A stretch of DNA of 54,234 bases from an uncultured Spartobacteria bacterium (GTDB lineage: Bacteria; Verrucomicrobiota; Verrucomicrobiia; Chthoniobacterales; JAATET01). Below, piece after piece: positions 12,317 to 20,550 of the stretch (the first letter of the stretch is position 1; each line of letters opens with the position of its first letter). The stretch covers positions 1-54,234 of the forward strand of contig CALGTD010000182.1 in assembly GCA_937901895.1 (NCBI GenBank), written 5' to 3'. The notes under the pieces were generated by a model. The model had not been told where the DNA came from and did no database searches. It saw only the letters and a program-made list of their open reading frames with translations. The position numbers and the translations under genes were made by a program.

Positions 12317-14536
12317 CTACACGCGCTCGATCACGATGCGCTTCCACTTCGTGACCGCTCCCGCGACGTTGCGCGAACGGACGTAAACCGTGGTCTTCCC
12401 CTTGCGAAGACCCTTGATGGGAAGCGTCCAGTTCTGCGCGGACACGGTCTTTCCGCGGATGCGGCCACCCTCGCCGGCGACCTTGTATTCCACACGGTTG
12501 CCGGGGGCGTTTGTGCGGCCTTTGAGCGAGAAGCGGGAGTTCTTCGTCCGATACTTTCCTTTGCCGCGGATCTCGAGATAGGGCTCGGGTTGCGGTTGTG
12601 CGGCGCCCGCAGCGCTCCACGCGAGACGGTAGTAGGAGACGTTCGGGTTGACCGGCTGGCAGAGGATCTGCGGTCCGTTGTTGCCGATGATGGGCTTGCC
12701 GATGTTCTGCCAGGCCTTGCCGTCGGCCGACCACTGGAGCTGATACTGGGTCGTCGTGCGGGAGTCCCACGTGATCTGGACTGCGGACTGGGTGGCGCCG
12801 CTGTCGTCCGTCCACTGAATGGTCTTCGTCTTGAAGTTCTGCGGCGGCACGGGCGAACCCGGCGGTCGCGGCTGCAGGCGTTGCTGGACGATCTGCGGCA
12901 GCATGTCCGACAGTTCCTGACGGACGGCGGCCTGTGCCGGTGTTGCCACGGGCGATTGTCCCGTAATCACACGAAGGCGTTCCGCCCACGAGGAGAGATT
13001 GACCATTTCCACGGGCCGCCCCGTGGCGGGATCGACATCGGTGCCGCCGAGGTGGGCGGGCCGAAGGTCGTAGAATTCCTCCTGGTCCGCCTGGATGCCC
13101 TGGATGTCGTAGTAGCGGGCGTATTTGAACTCCCGCGTGCGGATCATTTGAATCCGGTTTGGCGGAGAGACGATGCCCTGCGGATTTCCCGCGGCATTCT
13201 GGCCGGCCCAGACGTCGTCAAAGGTGAACAGGATGTAATCCTGCACCGGCGGCGCGGCGGCGTCCTTGATCAGCGGGCTGTAGTCGACACCGGCGAAGTT
13301 GTAGCCCTCCCATCCGTCGACGCCGAGCATCGAGCAGATCGTCGGCAGCAGGTCGACATGGGATACGAGCTCGGGACACACGCGGCCTTCGGGGAAGTCC
13401 ACGGGATTCGACCAGATCAACGGCACGCGGATGGTTTCCTCGTAGCAGTTGAACGTCTTCTGGCGCATGCCGCCGTGGGACATGCCCATTTCCCCGTGGT
13501 CGGAGGTGCGAACGATCCACGTGTTCTCGCGAAGCCGCTGGCCCGCCTCCGAGGAGTTGAACACGTCGAGCAACGCCCCGAGATGTCCGTCGACGATCTT
13601 CAGCAGGTTGCCGTAGAAGTTCACATACTTCCGCTTCATGTCGTCGTTCACGAGCGGTCCGAGGCCCATCAGCTTGACGAGCAGTTCCTGCTGGCAGGTC
13701 GGTTTGAAGTTTGCGAGCAGCTCCTCGTGAACGCTCGGAGGCAGGTCGAGATCGCCGAGCAGGTCCTCGGGTCCGTATCCGCCCGCACCCTGGTTGCCCG
13801 GGTAGCCGAGCACGTCGTGCGGGTTCACGAGCGAGACGACGAGGCAGAACGGCTTGTCGCCGGGATTCGCGACCTTTTCCTGCAAATACGCGACGGCGTC
13901 GTCGATGAAGCGCTGGTCATTGTCCGCCGTGCCGCCGCCGTAGTTCTCGATCTTCGTATCCTGTCCCGCATCCGGCGGATCCCACAGGTCGAACCCGTAG
14001 CGCACGATGTCGTCATTGATGAAGGTGCCGTCGCAACCTTCCACGCCCTTGCTGAGGTGCCACTTGCCCTTGTAGACGACCTCGTAGCCAGCGGCCTTCA
14101 ACACCGTTGCGAGGTTCGGCAGCGTCGGGTCGAGCTGGTGCTCCGACTCGGACTGCTCGAAACCGTCGGTGAGCGTGTCGAACGACTGGTGCTGCGCGGG
14201 GAAAAGGCCCGTGAAGATCGTATTCCGCGACGGTGTGCACATCGCGGTGTTCGTGCAGCAGTTCTCGAAGAGAATGCCGCTGTTGCGCAGTGCGGTGTAG
14301 TTCGGCAGGTGCGCCTCCGCCCAGCCCGGCGGGAACCACTGGATCGCGCGCTCCTGGTCGGACAGGAACAAGATGAGGTTCCGCTTCCCCGTTGCCGCCT
14401 GTGCGCGCCCGACGGGAATTGTGATGAAACCGTGAGCCGCGGCGAAGGCCGCTGCGCCGCCGACGGTTTTGAGAAATCCACGCCGATTGATGCCGGAGGG
14501 AATGTCGATCGGGTTTTCAGGGGAGGAGCTTTTCAT
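12317..14536 (-). CDS. Tat-exported arylsulfatase-type sulfatase with C-terminal Ig-like module
   Basis: This 739-residue sulfatase hydrolyses sulfate esters, probably of a polysaccharide or glycan, outside the cytoplasm. A Tat signal is present (NRRGFLKTVGG, residues 18-28, then an Ala-rich hydrophobic stretch). The catalytic motif CTPSR is at residues 100-104, where Cys100 becomes formylglycine. Other active-site segments include LFLSDQ, GKWHL and TSDHGEMGMSHG. After about residue 560 come a fibronectin/discoidin-like beta region (YQLQWSADGKAWQNIG) and a basic Ig-like tail ending KWKRIVIERV, similar in style to the tail of the NHL protein at 50815-52254. The start at 14536 places the Tat motif near the N-terminus. 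The gene is divergent from the operon that encodes a formylglycine-generating enzyme. Confidence 0.93.
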   Translation of the reverse strand: MKSSSPENPIDIPSGINRRGFLKTVGGAAAFAAAHGFITIPVGRAQAATGKRNLILFLSDQERAIQWFPPGWAEAHLPNYTALRNSGILFENCCTNTAMCTPSRNTIFTGLFPAQHQSFDTLTDGFEQSESEHQLDPTLPNLATVLKAAGYEVVYKGKWHLSKGVEGCDGTFINDDIVRYGFDLWDPPDAGQDTKIENYGGGTADNDQRFIDDAVAYLQEKVANPGDKPFCLVVSLVNPHDVLGYPGNQGAGGYGPEDLLGDLDLPPSVHEELLANFKPTCQQELLVKLMGLGPLVNDDMKRKYVNFYGNLLKIVDGHLGALLDVFNSSEAGQRLRENTWIVRTSDHGEMGMSHGGMRQKTFNCYEETIRVPLIWSNPVDFPEGRVCPELVSHVDLLPTICSMLGVDGWEGYNFAGVDYSPLIKDAAAPPVQDYILFTFDDVWAGQNAAGNPQGIVSPPNRIQMIRTREFKYARYYDIQGIQADQEEFYDLRPAHLGGTDVDPATGRPVEMVNLSSWAERLRVITGQSPVATPAQAAVRQELSDMLPQIVQQRLQPRPPGSPVPPQNFKTKTIQWTDDSGATQSAVQITWDSRTTTQYQLQWSADGKAWQNIGKPIIGNNGPQILCQPVNPNVSYYRLAWSAAGAAQPQPEPYLEIRGKGKYRTKNSRFSLKGRTNAPGNRVEYKVAGEGGRIRGKTVSAQNWTLPIKGLRKGKTTVYVRSRNVAGAVTKWKRIVIERV

Positions 14537-14552
14537 GGGATCGATTTTGCCT

Positions 14553-14575
14553 GTTGATTGTTGATTGCAATCAAC
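14553..14575. promoter_or_regulatory. Palindromic operator-like site between the sulfatase and the two-component operon
   Basis: GTTGATTGCAATCAAC (14560-14575) is a perfect 16-base palindrome. It is preceded by an extra half-site GTTGATTG (14553-14560), so the half-site occurs twice directly and once inverted. It is AT-rich against the high-GC background and lies 17 bases upstream of the sulfatase start, inside its likely 5' leader or promoter, and 108 bases from the kinase start. Binding by a transcription factor that controls one or both divergent units is inferred. Confidence 0.5.
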
Positions 14576-14682
14576 GATCCGCACACAAAATTTTACGAAT
14601 CCGGCAAAATCCCTCACGGATCCGGATCCATTGGCCAACTGACCGCTTTGTGCCGCGGCGCCGCGGCGTTATCGTTCCGGGG

Positions 14683-15744
14683 ATGACCCCCGCCGCGTTC
14701 TTCGAGACGGACGATCGCGCACGTCTGTTCTGGCGTCTGCAGGTGCTCGGCTGGGGCGGGACGATCTTCGTCACGCTCGGCATCAGCGGACTGCTCTACT
14801 CTCCCGCGCTCGCCGGAGCCAGTGTCGGCTTTTTTCGCGTGGTCTTCGGCTTTCTTGCCTCGTCGCTGATTCTGAGACCGGTGTTGCGCATCATCCGGCA
14901 TCGAGGAGGACCGCTGACCACGGGGCACATCCTTGTCGTGTTGCTCTTCTGCGGGGCGCTGGGATTGGTGGACACCGTCTCCACGGTGCATCTCGCGCAG
15001 TTTGCCGGTCTCGATCTCGACCAGCCGGGAGTGAGGCGGTTCCTCGCGGTCAGTGTCTTCCTTCGCGCGGTGCTCTACACGTTCTGGAGCGTGCTTTACT
15101 TCGGGGTCCAATACTGGCTCGACTCCCAGCAGGACCGGGTGCGCGTGGCGGAGGTCGAGGCGGCTGCGCGATCCAGCGAGCTTCAGGTGCTCCGCTCGCA
15201 GGTGAATCCGCATTTCCTTTTCAACGCCTTGAACTCCCTGCTTGCCGAGTCCTCAAATCCGGAGTCGGTCCGTCGCATCACCCTCGCCCTTGCCGAGTAT
15301 CTGCGCTTTTCCCTGCGACAGCGCGCGGAGGAGGAGGAACTCGGCGTCGAACTCGATGCGCTCGAGAACTACCTTCGCGTCGAGAAGGCGCGGTTCGAGG
15401 ACAGCCTGGAATACCGCATCGACGCCGACGCAGCCGCGCGGCGGACGCTTGCTCCCGTCGCCCTCGTGCAGCCGCTTCTCGAGAACGCGATCAAGTATGG
15501 GCAGCGGTCCGAAATCCGGCCCTTGCGCGTGACGATTTCCGCTGCGATTGAAAACGGCACGCTTGTGGTAACCGTAACCAATTCCGGGAAATGGGTCGTC
15601 GGGGATGCATCGACCAGGACCGGCCTTAGCAACCTTCGGCGCCGGCTGGATCTCCTGCACCCCGGGCAGGCTTCGCTCGATCTGGATGCCGGCAACGGCG
15701 AGGTCCGTGCGCGGGTGCGATTGCCGGCGGGATCATCCTCATGA
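14683..15744 (+). CDS. LytS/YehU-type sensor histidine kinase
   Basis: This 353-residue membrane kinase has about four N-terminal membrane segments (residues 23-145), a short helical linker (about 146-170) and a His_kinase domain whose phosphoacceptor motif is NPHFLFNALNSL (His177). The ATPase part has the N-box LVQPLLENAIKYG and a C-terminal GLSNLRRRLDLLHPG segment. It is of the LytS/AlgZ class that pairs with LytTR-type regulators, and the next gene is one, with ATGA overlap. The ATG at 14683 is chosen because it precedes the first membrane helix; the frame is open upstream to 14554 but that part is Arg-rich and unlike a coding N-terminus. The signal sensed is unknown. Control of the sulfatase is a guess from position. 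Confidence 0.9.
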   Translation: MTPAAFFETDDRARLFWRLQVLGWGGTIFVTLGISGLLYSPALAGASVGFFRVVFGFLASSLILRPVLRIIRHRGGPLTTGHILVVLLFCGALGLVDTVSTVHLAQFAGLDLDQPGVRRFLAVSVFLRAVLYTFWSVLYFGVQYWLDSQQDRVRVAEVEAAARSSELQVLRSQVNPHFLFNALNSLLAESSNPESVRRITLALAEYLRFSLRQRAEEEELGVELDALENYLRVEKARFEDSLEYRIDADAAARRTLAPVALVQPLLENAIKYGQRSEIRPLRVTISAAIENGTLVVTVTNSGKWVVGDASTRTGLSNLRRRLDLLHPGQASLDLDAGNGEVRARVRLPAGSSS

Positions 15745-16523
15745 CCACCCCGCTCCGCGCCTTGATCGTCGATGACGAACCGCCCGCCCGTCGATGGTTG
15801 CGGGAGCTGCTTTCCGCACATCCCGGAATTTCCGTCGTGGGTGAGGCCGGAGATGTTCCAACCGCCAGGGAGTGCGTCGCTTCGCTGGCGCCGGATGTCG
15901 TGTTTCTCGACGTGCAGATGCAGCCCGGCTCCGGTTTCGAGGTGCTTCCGGTGCTGCCAGCCACCACGCGCATCGTGTTTGTGACGGCGTATGACGTGTA
16001 TGCCGTGCGCGCGTTCGACGCGAACGCCCTCGATTACCTTCTCAAACCGGTTCATCCCGACCGTCTCGCGGAAACCGTCCGGCGATTGAACGTGCCTTCC
16101 GTTGGAACACCTGCACCTGCGAGCACCGACAGGCTCGGCCTCGCGGATCTCGTGCCGCTGCGCGATGGTGGAATGTTGCGCATGGTCGCCGTCAGCGGGA
16201 TCGCCGCCATTCAGGCCGAGGCTGCCTATACGAGAGTGCTCCTTGCCGGACTGCCTGCGATGCTCGTGCTGCGGCCGATCGGGGAATGGGAAAGCGTGCT
16301 GCCTTCGCCGCCGTTCTCCCGCATTGACCGCTCGCTGCTCGTCAATCTCTCCCGCGTTCGTGCGCTCGAAGCGCGCTCGCGCGACGAGAGCCACCTTGGC
16401 CTGGATTCCGTCCCCGAGCCGCTCGTGCTCGGACGCACGGCTTCGCAGCGCCTGCGGAATCTGCTTTCGTCCGGTGGAAAGATGAACCTCCTGCCGCTCG
16501 TTCCCGGCGTCCCGTGCTCATGA
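15741..16523 (+). CDS. LytTR-family response regulator
   Basis: This 260-residue regulator has an N-terminal receiver domain (residues 5-118) with the acidic pair DDE at 11-13, phosphoacceptor Asp57 in VVFLDVQM, and KP in YLLKPVHP. A C-terminal LytTR DNA-binding domain (about 150-245) has the typical features FSRIDRSLLVNLSRV and the IQAEAAYTRVLL strand. It overlaps the kinase gene by ATGA and the formylglycine-generating enzyme gene by another ATGA, so all three are translationally coupled. LytTR proteins usually bind paired direct repeats of about 9 bases. The palindrome at 14560-14575 does not obviously fit that, so it may belong to another factor. Confidence 0.92.
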   Translation: MTTPLRALIVDDEPPARRWLRELLSAHPGISVVGEAGDVPTARECVASLAPDVVFLDVQMQPGSGFEVLPVLPATTRIVFVTAYDVYAVRAFDANALDYLLKPVHPDRLAETVRRLNVPSVGTPAPASTDRLGLADLVPLRDGGMLRMVAVSGIAAIQAEAAYTRVLLAGLPAMLVLRPIGEWESVLPSPPFSRIDRSLLVNLSRVRALEARSRDESHLGLDSVPEPLVLGRTASQRLRNLLSSGGKMNLLPLVPGVPCS

Positions 16524-17476
16524 AATCCGCCTGCTGCAGTCCCACGCCAGATCCGCGCCCGTCTGTGGCGCCGTCATCGGTGGATGTTCCCGCATCCGGT
16601 GTTCAACCCTCCCGCGAGGGCATGGTGCGGCTCGACGGCGGGGCATTTCTAATGGGCGGAAAAGGCGCGGGGGTGTGGTTCGCCGACGGCGAAGGCCCCG
16701 TGAGGGAAACCGTCGTGTCGCCGTTCTGGATCGACGAGACCACCGTCACAAACGCCGCCTACCGCGCATTCGTCGAGGCGACCGGCTACGTGACCGAGGC
16801 GGAGCGGTTCGGATGGTCGTTTGTTCATGCCAGTCAGCTTTCGGAGGAACTTCGCGAGAAACACGCCGCAGGCCGCGTGGCGGGACTCGAATGGTGGTTC
16901 GGTATTCCGGGTGCAAGCTGGCGCGCGCCGCTCGGTGACGGACGCTCGATCGAGGAACTCGGACGCGAGGATCACCCGGTGGTTCACGTCTCGTGGAACG
17001 ATGCCGCCGCCTTTGCCCGCTGGGCTGGCAAACGCCTGCCCACCGAGGCCGAGTGGGAATTCGCCGCTCGCGGCGGGCTCGAGCAGAAGTTGTATCCCTG
17101 GGGAGACGACCTCACTCCGGACGGCGTCCATCGCTGCAACATCTGGCAGGGCACGTTTCCCACCCTCGATACGGGCGAGGACGGCTACCGCGGCACCGCA
17201 CCGGCGCGGTCGTTTCCCCCAAACGGCCACGGCCTTTTCAACATGACCGGCAACGTGTGGGAGTGGACCGCAGACTGGTTCAGTCCCACCTACGGACGCA
17301 ACGCTCCGCGCGAAAATCCCCGCGGTCCGGAAACCGGCCAGCGGAAGGCGATGCGCGGCGGCTCCTATCTCTGCCACGCGAGCTACTGCAACCGCTACCG
17401 TTGCTCGGCGCGCTCGTCCAATACACCGGATACCTCGACCGGCCATCTTGGTTTTCGGTGTGTGGCGGACGCGTGA
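16520..17476 (+). CDS. Formylglycine-generating enzyme (sulfatase-modifying factor)
   Basis: This 318-residue enzyme oxidises the CxPxR cysteine of sulfatases to formylglycine. The FGE-sulfatase fold is complete: MVRLDGGAFLMGG near the N-terminus, WNDAAAFARWAGKRLPTEAEWE (residues 159-180), NMTGNVWEWTADW (241-253) and the catalytic segment GGSYLCHASYCNRYRCSARS with the redox cysteines 285 and 290. These match the true aerobic FGE signature, unlike many FGE-fold proteins that lack both cysteines. It needs oxygen and copper in known members, which is of interest beside an anaerobic-type propionate operon. The start is the ATGA overlap at 16520. The CTPSR sulfatase is encoded divergently 2 kb away and is the likely client. 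Confidence 0.93.
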   Translation: MKSACCSPTPDPRPSVAPSSVDVPASGVQPSREGMVRLDGGAFLMGGKGAGVWFADGEGPVRETVVSPFWIDETTVTNAAYRAFVEATGYVTEAERFGWSFVHASQLSEELREKHAAGRVAGLEWWFGIPGASWRAPLGDGRSIEELGREDHPVVHVSWNDAAAFARWAGKRLPTEAEWEFAARGGLEQKLYPWGDDLTPDGVHRCNIWQGTFPTLDTGEDGYRGTAPARSFPPNGHGLFNMTGNVWEWTADWFSPTYGRNAPRENPRGPETGQRKAMRGGSYLCHASYCNRYRCSARSSNTPDTSTGHLGFRCVADA

Positions 17477-17606
17477 CGTTCTATCTTCGAAAGTCCGCGG
17501 ATCCAGGATTCGCGAGTCATTTTATCGCCGGAACGGAAGTTTCCAGACGGATAGTTTCTTAAACAATTTCCCGGAAACGCCTGGCTGTGATATTGCACCC
17601 GTGGCC

Positions 17607-18398
17607 ATGGAAGGCGGTCCTCTCCAGAAGGCAATTCATCAGCTCTGGGATGAACTCGCCGATTTTCCCGCGTCCCGGACGGACGAGGCCCTTCTTTTGC
17701 TCATGCGACGGCTCAGCGAGTGGCTGGACGCGGGGGATGTCGTCTGGATCGGCGCCGCCCGGCTGCGGCAGGGTGCTGCGGCGCGACGCGATCCGCAATC
17801 CGGCTGGCGTGGCCTCGTGGTCCGTCACCTGAATCTGAATCCCGTCATCGCACAACGATCGCTTCAGGCCGCGCGCGAGCAGGATACCGATCCCGGCATG
17901 ACCACGCGCGCGATTGTCGCCGATGCGGGCCGGTTTCGCATTCATCGACTTCAAGGCGGATTTGTCGACATGGAGGCATTTCGTCAAACCGCGCACTACC
18001 GGGCCTTTTACGCCGACGCCGGCATTGTGGACCGGATGTTTCTCGGGATGCCCATCAATGCCGACACGGAATCCTTTTTCCTGCTCGATCGAATGACGGG
18101 GCATCGTCCGTTCACGGATGCCGACGCGGAGGTGCTGGCCGAAGTGATGCGCGGGCTGAAGTGGTTCCACCGCGAACTCCTGCTCAGTCATGGGTTGATT
18201 CTGGCCGATCACCCGCTGACGTCGATGGAACGCCGCATCGTGGCCCTGCTTCTCACCGAGCGCACGGAAAAGGAGATCGCTCAGGAACTCAGTCAGTCCC
18301 CGACGACCACGCACAAATACATCACGGGCATCTTCCGGAAGTTCGGCGTTCGCGGCCGCACCGGGCTCATGGCGCTCTGGCTCGGCCGGAGCAGCTGA
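17607..18398 (+). CDS. LuxR-type HTH regulator, paralogue 1
   Basis: This 263-residue regulator has an N-terminal region of about 190 residues without a recognised sensor domain and a C-terminal LuxR-type helix-turn-helix (about 200-258; LTSMERRIVALLLTERTEKE, then TTTHKYITGIFRKFGV). The same layout and many residues recur in the genes at 37296-38084 and especially 44333-45118 (shared patterns LWDELA, DPGMTTR/DPGMSTR, AGRFR, GLKWFHRELLL). The ATG at 17607 begins the segment that matches paralogue 3. Both neighbours are separated by short gaps and no co-transcribed target is evident: the FGE gene ends 130 bases before and convergent glmS ends 32 bases after. Confidence 0.85.
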   Translation: MEGGPLQKAIHQLWDELADFPASRTDEALLLLMRRLSEWLDAGDVVWIGAARLRQGAAARRDPQSGWRGLVVRHLNLNPVIAQRSLQAAREQDTDPGMTTRAIVADAGRFRIHRLQGGFVDMEAFRQTAHYRAFYADAGIVDRMFLGMPINADTESFFLLDRMTGHRPFTDADAEVLAEVMRGLKWFHRELLLSHGLILADHPLTSMERRIVALLLTERTEKEIAQELSQSPTTTHKYITGIFRKFGVRGRTGLMALWLGRSS

Positions 18399-18429
18399 AA
18401 CTTCCTTTCGCTCGCGTGTCCCGTGAGCG

Positions 18430-20277
18430 CTATTCGACGGTCACGGACTTTGCGAGATTGCGCGGCTTGTCCACGTCGCAGCCGCGCTCCACGGCGATGT
18501 AGTAGGCGAGGAGCTGGAGCGGAATCGCGGTGAGCACCGGCGTGAGAAACTCCGGAGCGTCCGGCACGAGAATGACGTCCTCGGTGACGTGGCGGAGGCG
18601 GTCGTCGCCCTCGGTGCCGACGGCGATGAGCGGACCCTTGCGCGCCCGGACCTCCTCCATGTTGCTGAGGTTTTTTTCGAAAACGGGGTCGCGCGGCGCG
18701 ATGAAGACGGATGGCACCTTTTCGTCGATCAACGCGATGATGCCGTGCTTGAGCTCGGCGCTCGGATGGCCCGAAGCCGCGATATAGCTCGTCTCCTTGA
18801 GCTTCAGCGCACCTTCGAGGGCGACCGGGTAGTTGAACTGCCGGCCGAGGAAGAGCATCACGTCGCTCTGAGCGTATTTCTTCGCGATCCGCTCGACGAC
18901 CGGCGCCTGTTCGAGCGCACGCGCGACCTTGTCGGGAAGCGCCTCGAGTTCCGCAATGATCCGCATGCCCTCGCTGTGGGAGAGGTGGTGGATGCGGCCA
19001 AGGAGCAATGCGATCAATGCCTGGATGACCACCTGCGAGGTGAACGATTTCGTCGCGGCCACGCCGATCTCCGGGCCCGCGTGCATGTAGACGCCGCCGT
19101 CGCTTTCCCGGGCGATCGTCGAGCCGACGTTGTTGCAGATGCCGAGCGTGCGATGGCCCTTGCGTCGGCTTTCGCGGAGCGCGGCGAGCGTGTCGGCGGT
19201 CTCGCCGCTCTGGCTGATCACGAAGACGAGCGTGTCCTTGCCGAGCGGAAGATTGCGGTAACGGAACTCGCTGGCGAATTCGCACTCCACCGGCATGTGC
19301 GCGAGCGACTCGATCATGTATTCGCCGATCATTCCGGCATGCAGCGCGGTGCCGCAGCCGCTGATCACGATCCGCTCGACCGCGCGCAACTCGGAATTCG
19401 TCATGTCGAGACCGCCGAGTTTGGCGGTCGCTTCTTCGTGCGCGAGCCGGCCACGCATCGCGTCGCGCACGCTCGCCGGCTGCTCGAAGATTTCCTTGAG
19501 CATGTAATGCGGATACGTGCCCTTGCTGATCTCCTTGTCGGTGAACTCGACCTTGCTGATCTCGTAGCCCGCGCCTTCACCCTGGAGCGTCGTGATCTCG
19601 AATCCCTCCTCGTCGAGCGAGACGAGTTCGTAGTCCTTGAGAAACACGACGTCGCGCGTGCGGCTGACCATCGCCGACGCGTCGCTGGCGAGCAGGTTCT
19701 CGTCCTTGCCGATGCCGAGCACCAGCGGACTGCCGCGCCGGGCGCCGACAATCACCCCGGGCACGTCGCGATGGATTGCCGCAATGCCATAGGTGCCGAT
19801 CACCTGCTTGAGCGCGGTGCGGAGGGCTTCCACGAGCGCGCCCTTCGATGGATTTCCGATGCGGTCGAACTCGACGCCCACGAGGTGCGCGAGGACCTCG
19901 GTGTCGGTCTGGGACAGGAACACGTGACCCTGTTCCTCGAGCGACGCGCGAAGCTCCGCGTAATTCTCAATCACCCCGTTGTGAACGAGCGCGAGTTTGC
20001 CCGACGCGTCGAAATGCGGGTGCGCGTTTTCATGCGTCACTCCGCCGTGCGTCGCCCAGCGGGTGTGGCTGATGCCGGTGGAGCCGGAGAGCGGACTTGA
20101 TGCGACGAGCTGCTCGAGATCGGCGATGCGGCCGACCGACTTCCGGACCTCGATGCCCGAGCCGTTCAGCGTGGCAATGCCCGCCGAATCATAGCCGCGG
20201 TATTCCAGGCGCTTGAGGCCCTGAAGGAGGAGCGGCGCAGCTTCGGCGCGCCCGACGTATCCGACGATTCCACACAT
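18430..20277 (-). CDS. glmS: Glutamine--fructose-6-phosphate aminotransferase (isomerizing)
   Basis: This 615-residue enzyme makes glucosamine-6-phosphate, the first step to peptidoglycan and LPS amino sugars. The start MCGIVGYVG exposes the N-terminal catalytic Cys2 after Met removal. Glutaminase features include RLEYRGYDSAG, SHTRWATHG and HNGVIENY. Two SIS domains follow (SGCGTALHAG, ISQSGETADTLAALRE, FLGRQFNYPVALEGALKLKE), and the C-terminus ends DKPRNLAKSVTVE as in the whole family. The frame is open upstream to 20493, but the conserved Cys2 fixes the start at 20277. No glmS ribozyme was recognised in the 270-base upstream gap. It is convergent with the LuxR gene. Confidence 0.98.
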   Translation of the reverse strand: MCGIVGYVGRAEAAPLLLQGLKRLEYRGYDSAGIATLNGSGIEVRKSVGRIADLEQLVASSPLSGSTGISHTRWATHGGVTHENAHPHFDASGKLALVHNGVIENYAELRASLEEQGHVFLSQTDTEVLAHLVGVEFDRIGNPSKGALVEALRTALKQVIGTYGIAAIHRDVPGVIVGARRGSPLVLGIGKDENLLASDASAMVSRTRDVVFLKDYELVSLDEEGFEITTLQGEGAGYEISKVEFTDKEISKGTYPHYMLKEIFEQPASVRDAMRGRLAHEEATAKLGGLDMTNSELRAVERIVISGCGTALHAGMIGEYMIESLAHMPVECEFASEFRYRNLPLGKDTLVFVISQSGETADTLAALRESRRKGHRTLGICNNVGSTIARESDGGVYMHAGPEIGVAATKSFTSQVVIQALIALLLGRIHHLSHSEGMRIIAELEALPDKVARALEQAPVVERIAKKYAQSDVMLFLGRQFNYPVALEGALKLKETSYIAASGHPSAELKHGIIALIDEKVPSVFIAPRDPVFEKNLSNMEEVRARKGPLIAVGTEGDDRLRHVTEDVILVPDAPEFLTPVLTAIPLQLLAYYIAVERGCDVDKPRNLAKSVTVE

Positions 20278-20550
20278 AATGCTGGCGGGGAGCTTACACG
20301 GATTTTCCGGATGAAAACGGCGGAATTTTTCCTGCGCCGCGCTGCGCGAATCCGCGAACCGGACGTCCTGCGGCCATTGATTCGTGGGGCCACGAGCGGA
20401 GGAATCTTCCAAATTGCATGGGGCACGATTTGTGCGAGTGGCGCATGAACACACCGTCTGTCGTAGACGACGGGTTGAGTTGGGATTGTCCATTGTGTCA
20501 CGGCCACGTGAGAGCTTGCGACCGGATGGGAAAAGGGGTTCCCTGTGGAA

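Noticed and set aside
12308..14557. A 749-codon plus-strand open frame opposite the sulfatase.
   Set aside because: It is an antisense shadow with Arg/Asp/Val-rich composition and no signal or domain.
20421..20436. A sigma-54-like GGCACG-N5-TGC motif before the exported protein at 20551.
   Set aside because: The -12 part differs from TTGC, no activator gene is nearby, and it lies 115 bases from the start; chance is more likely.
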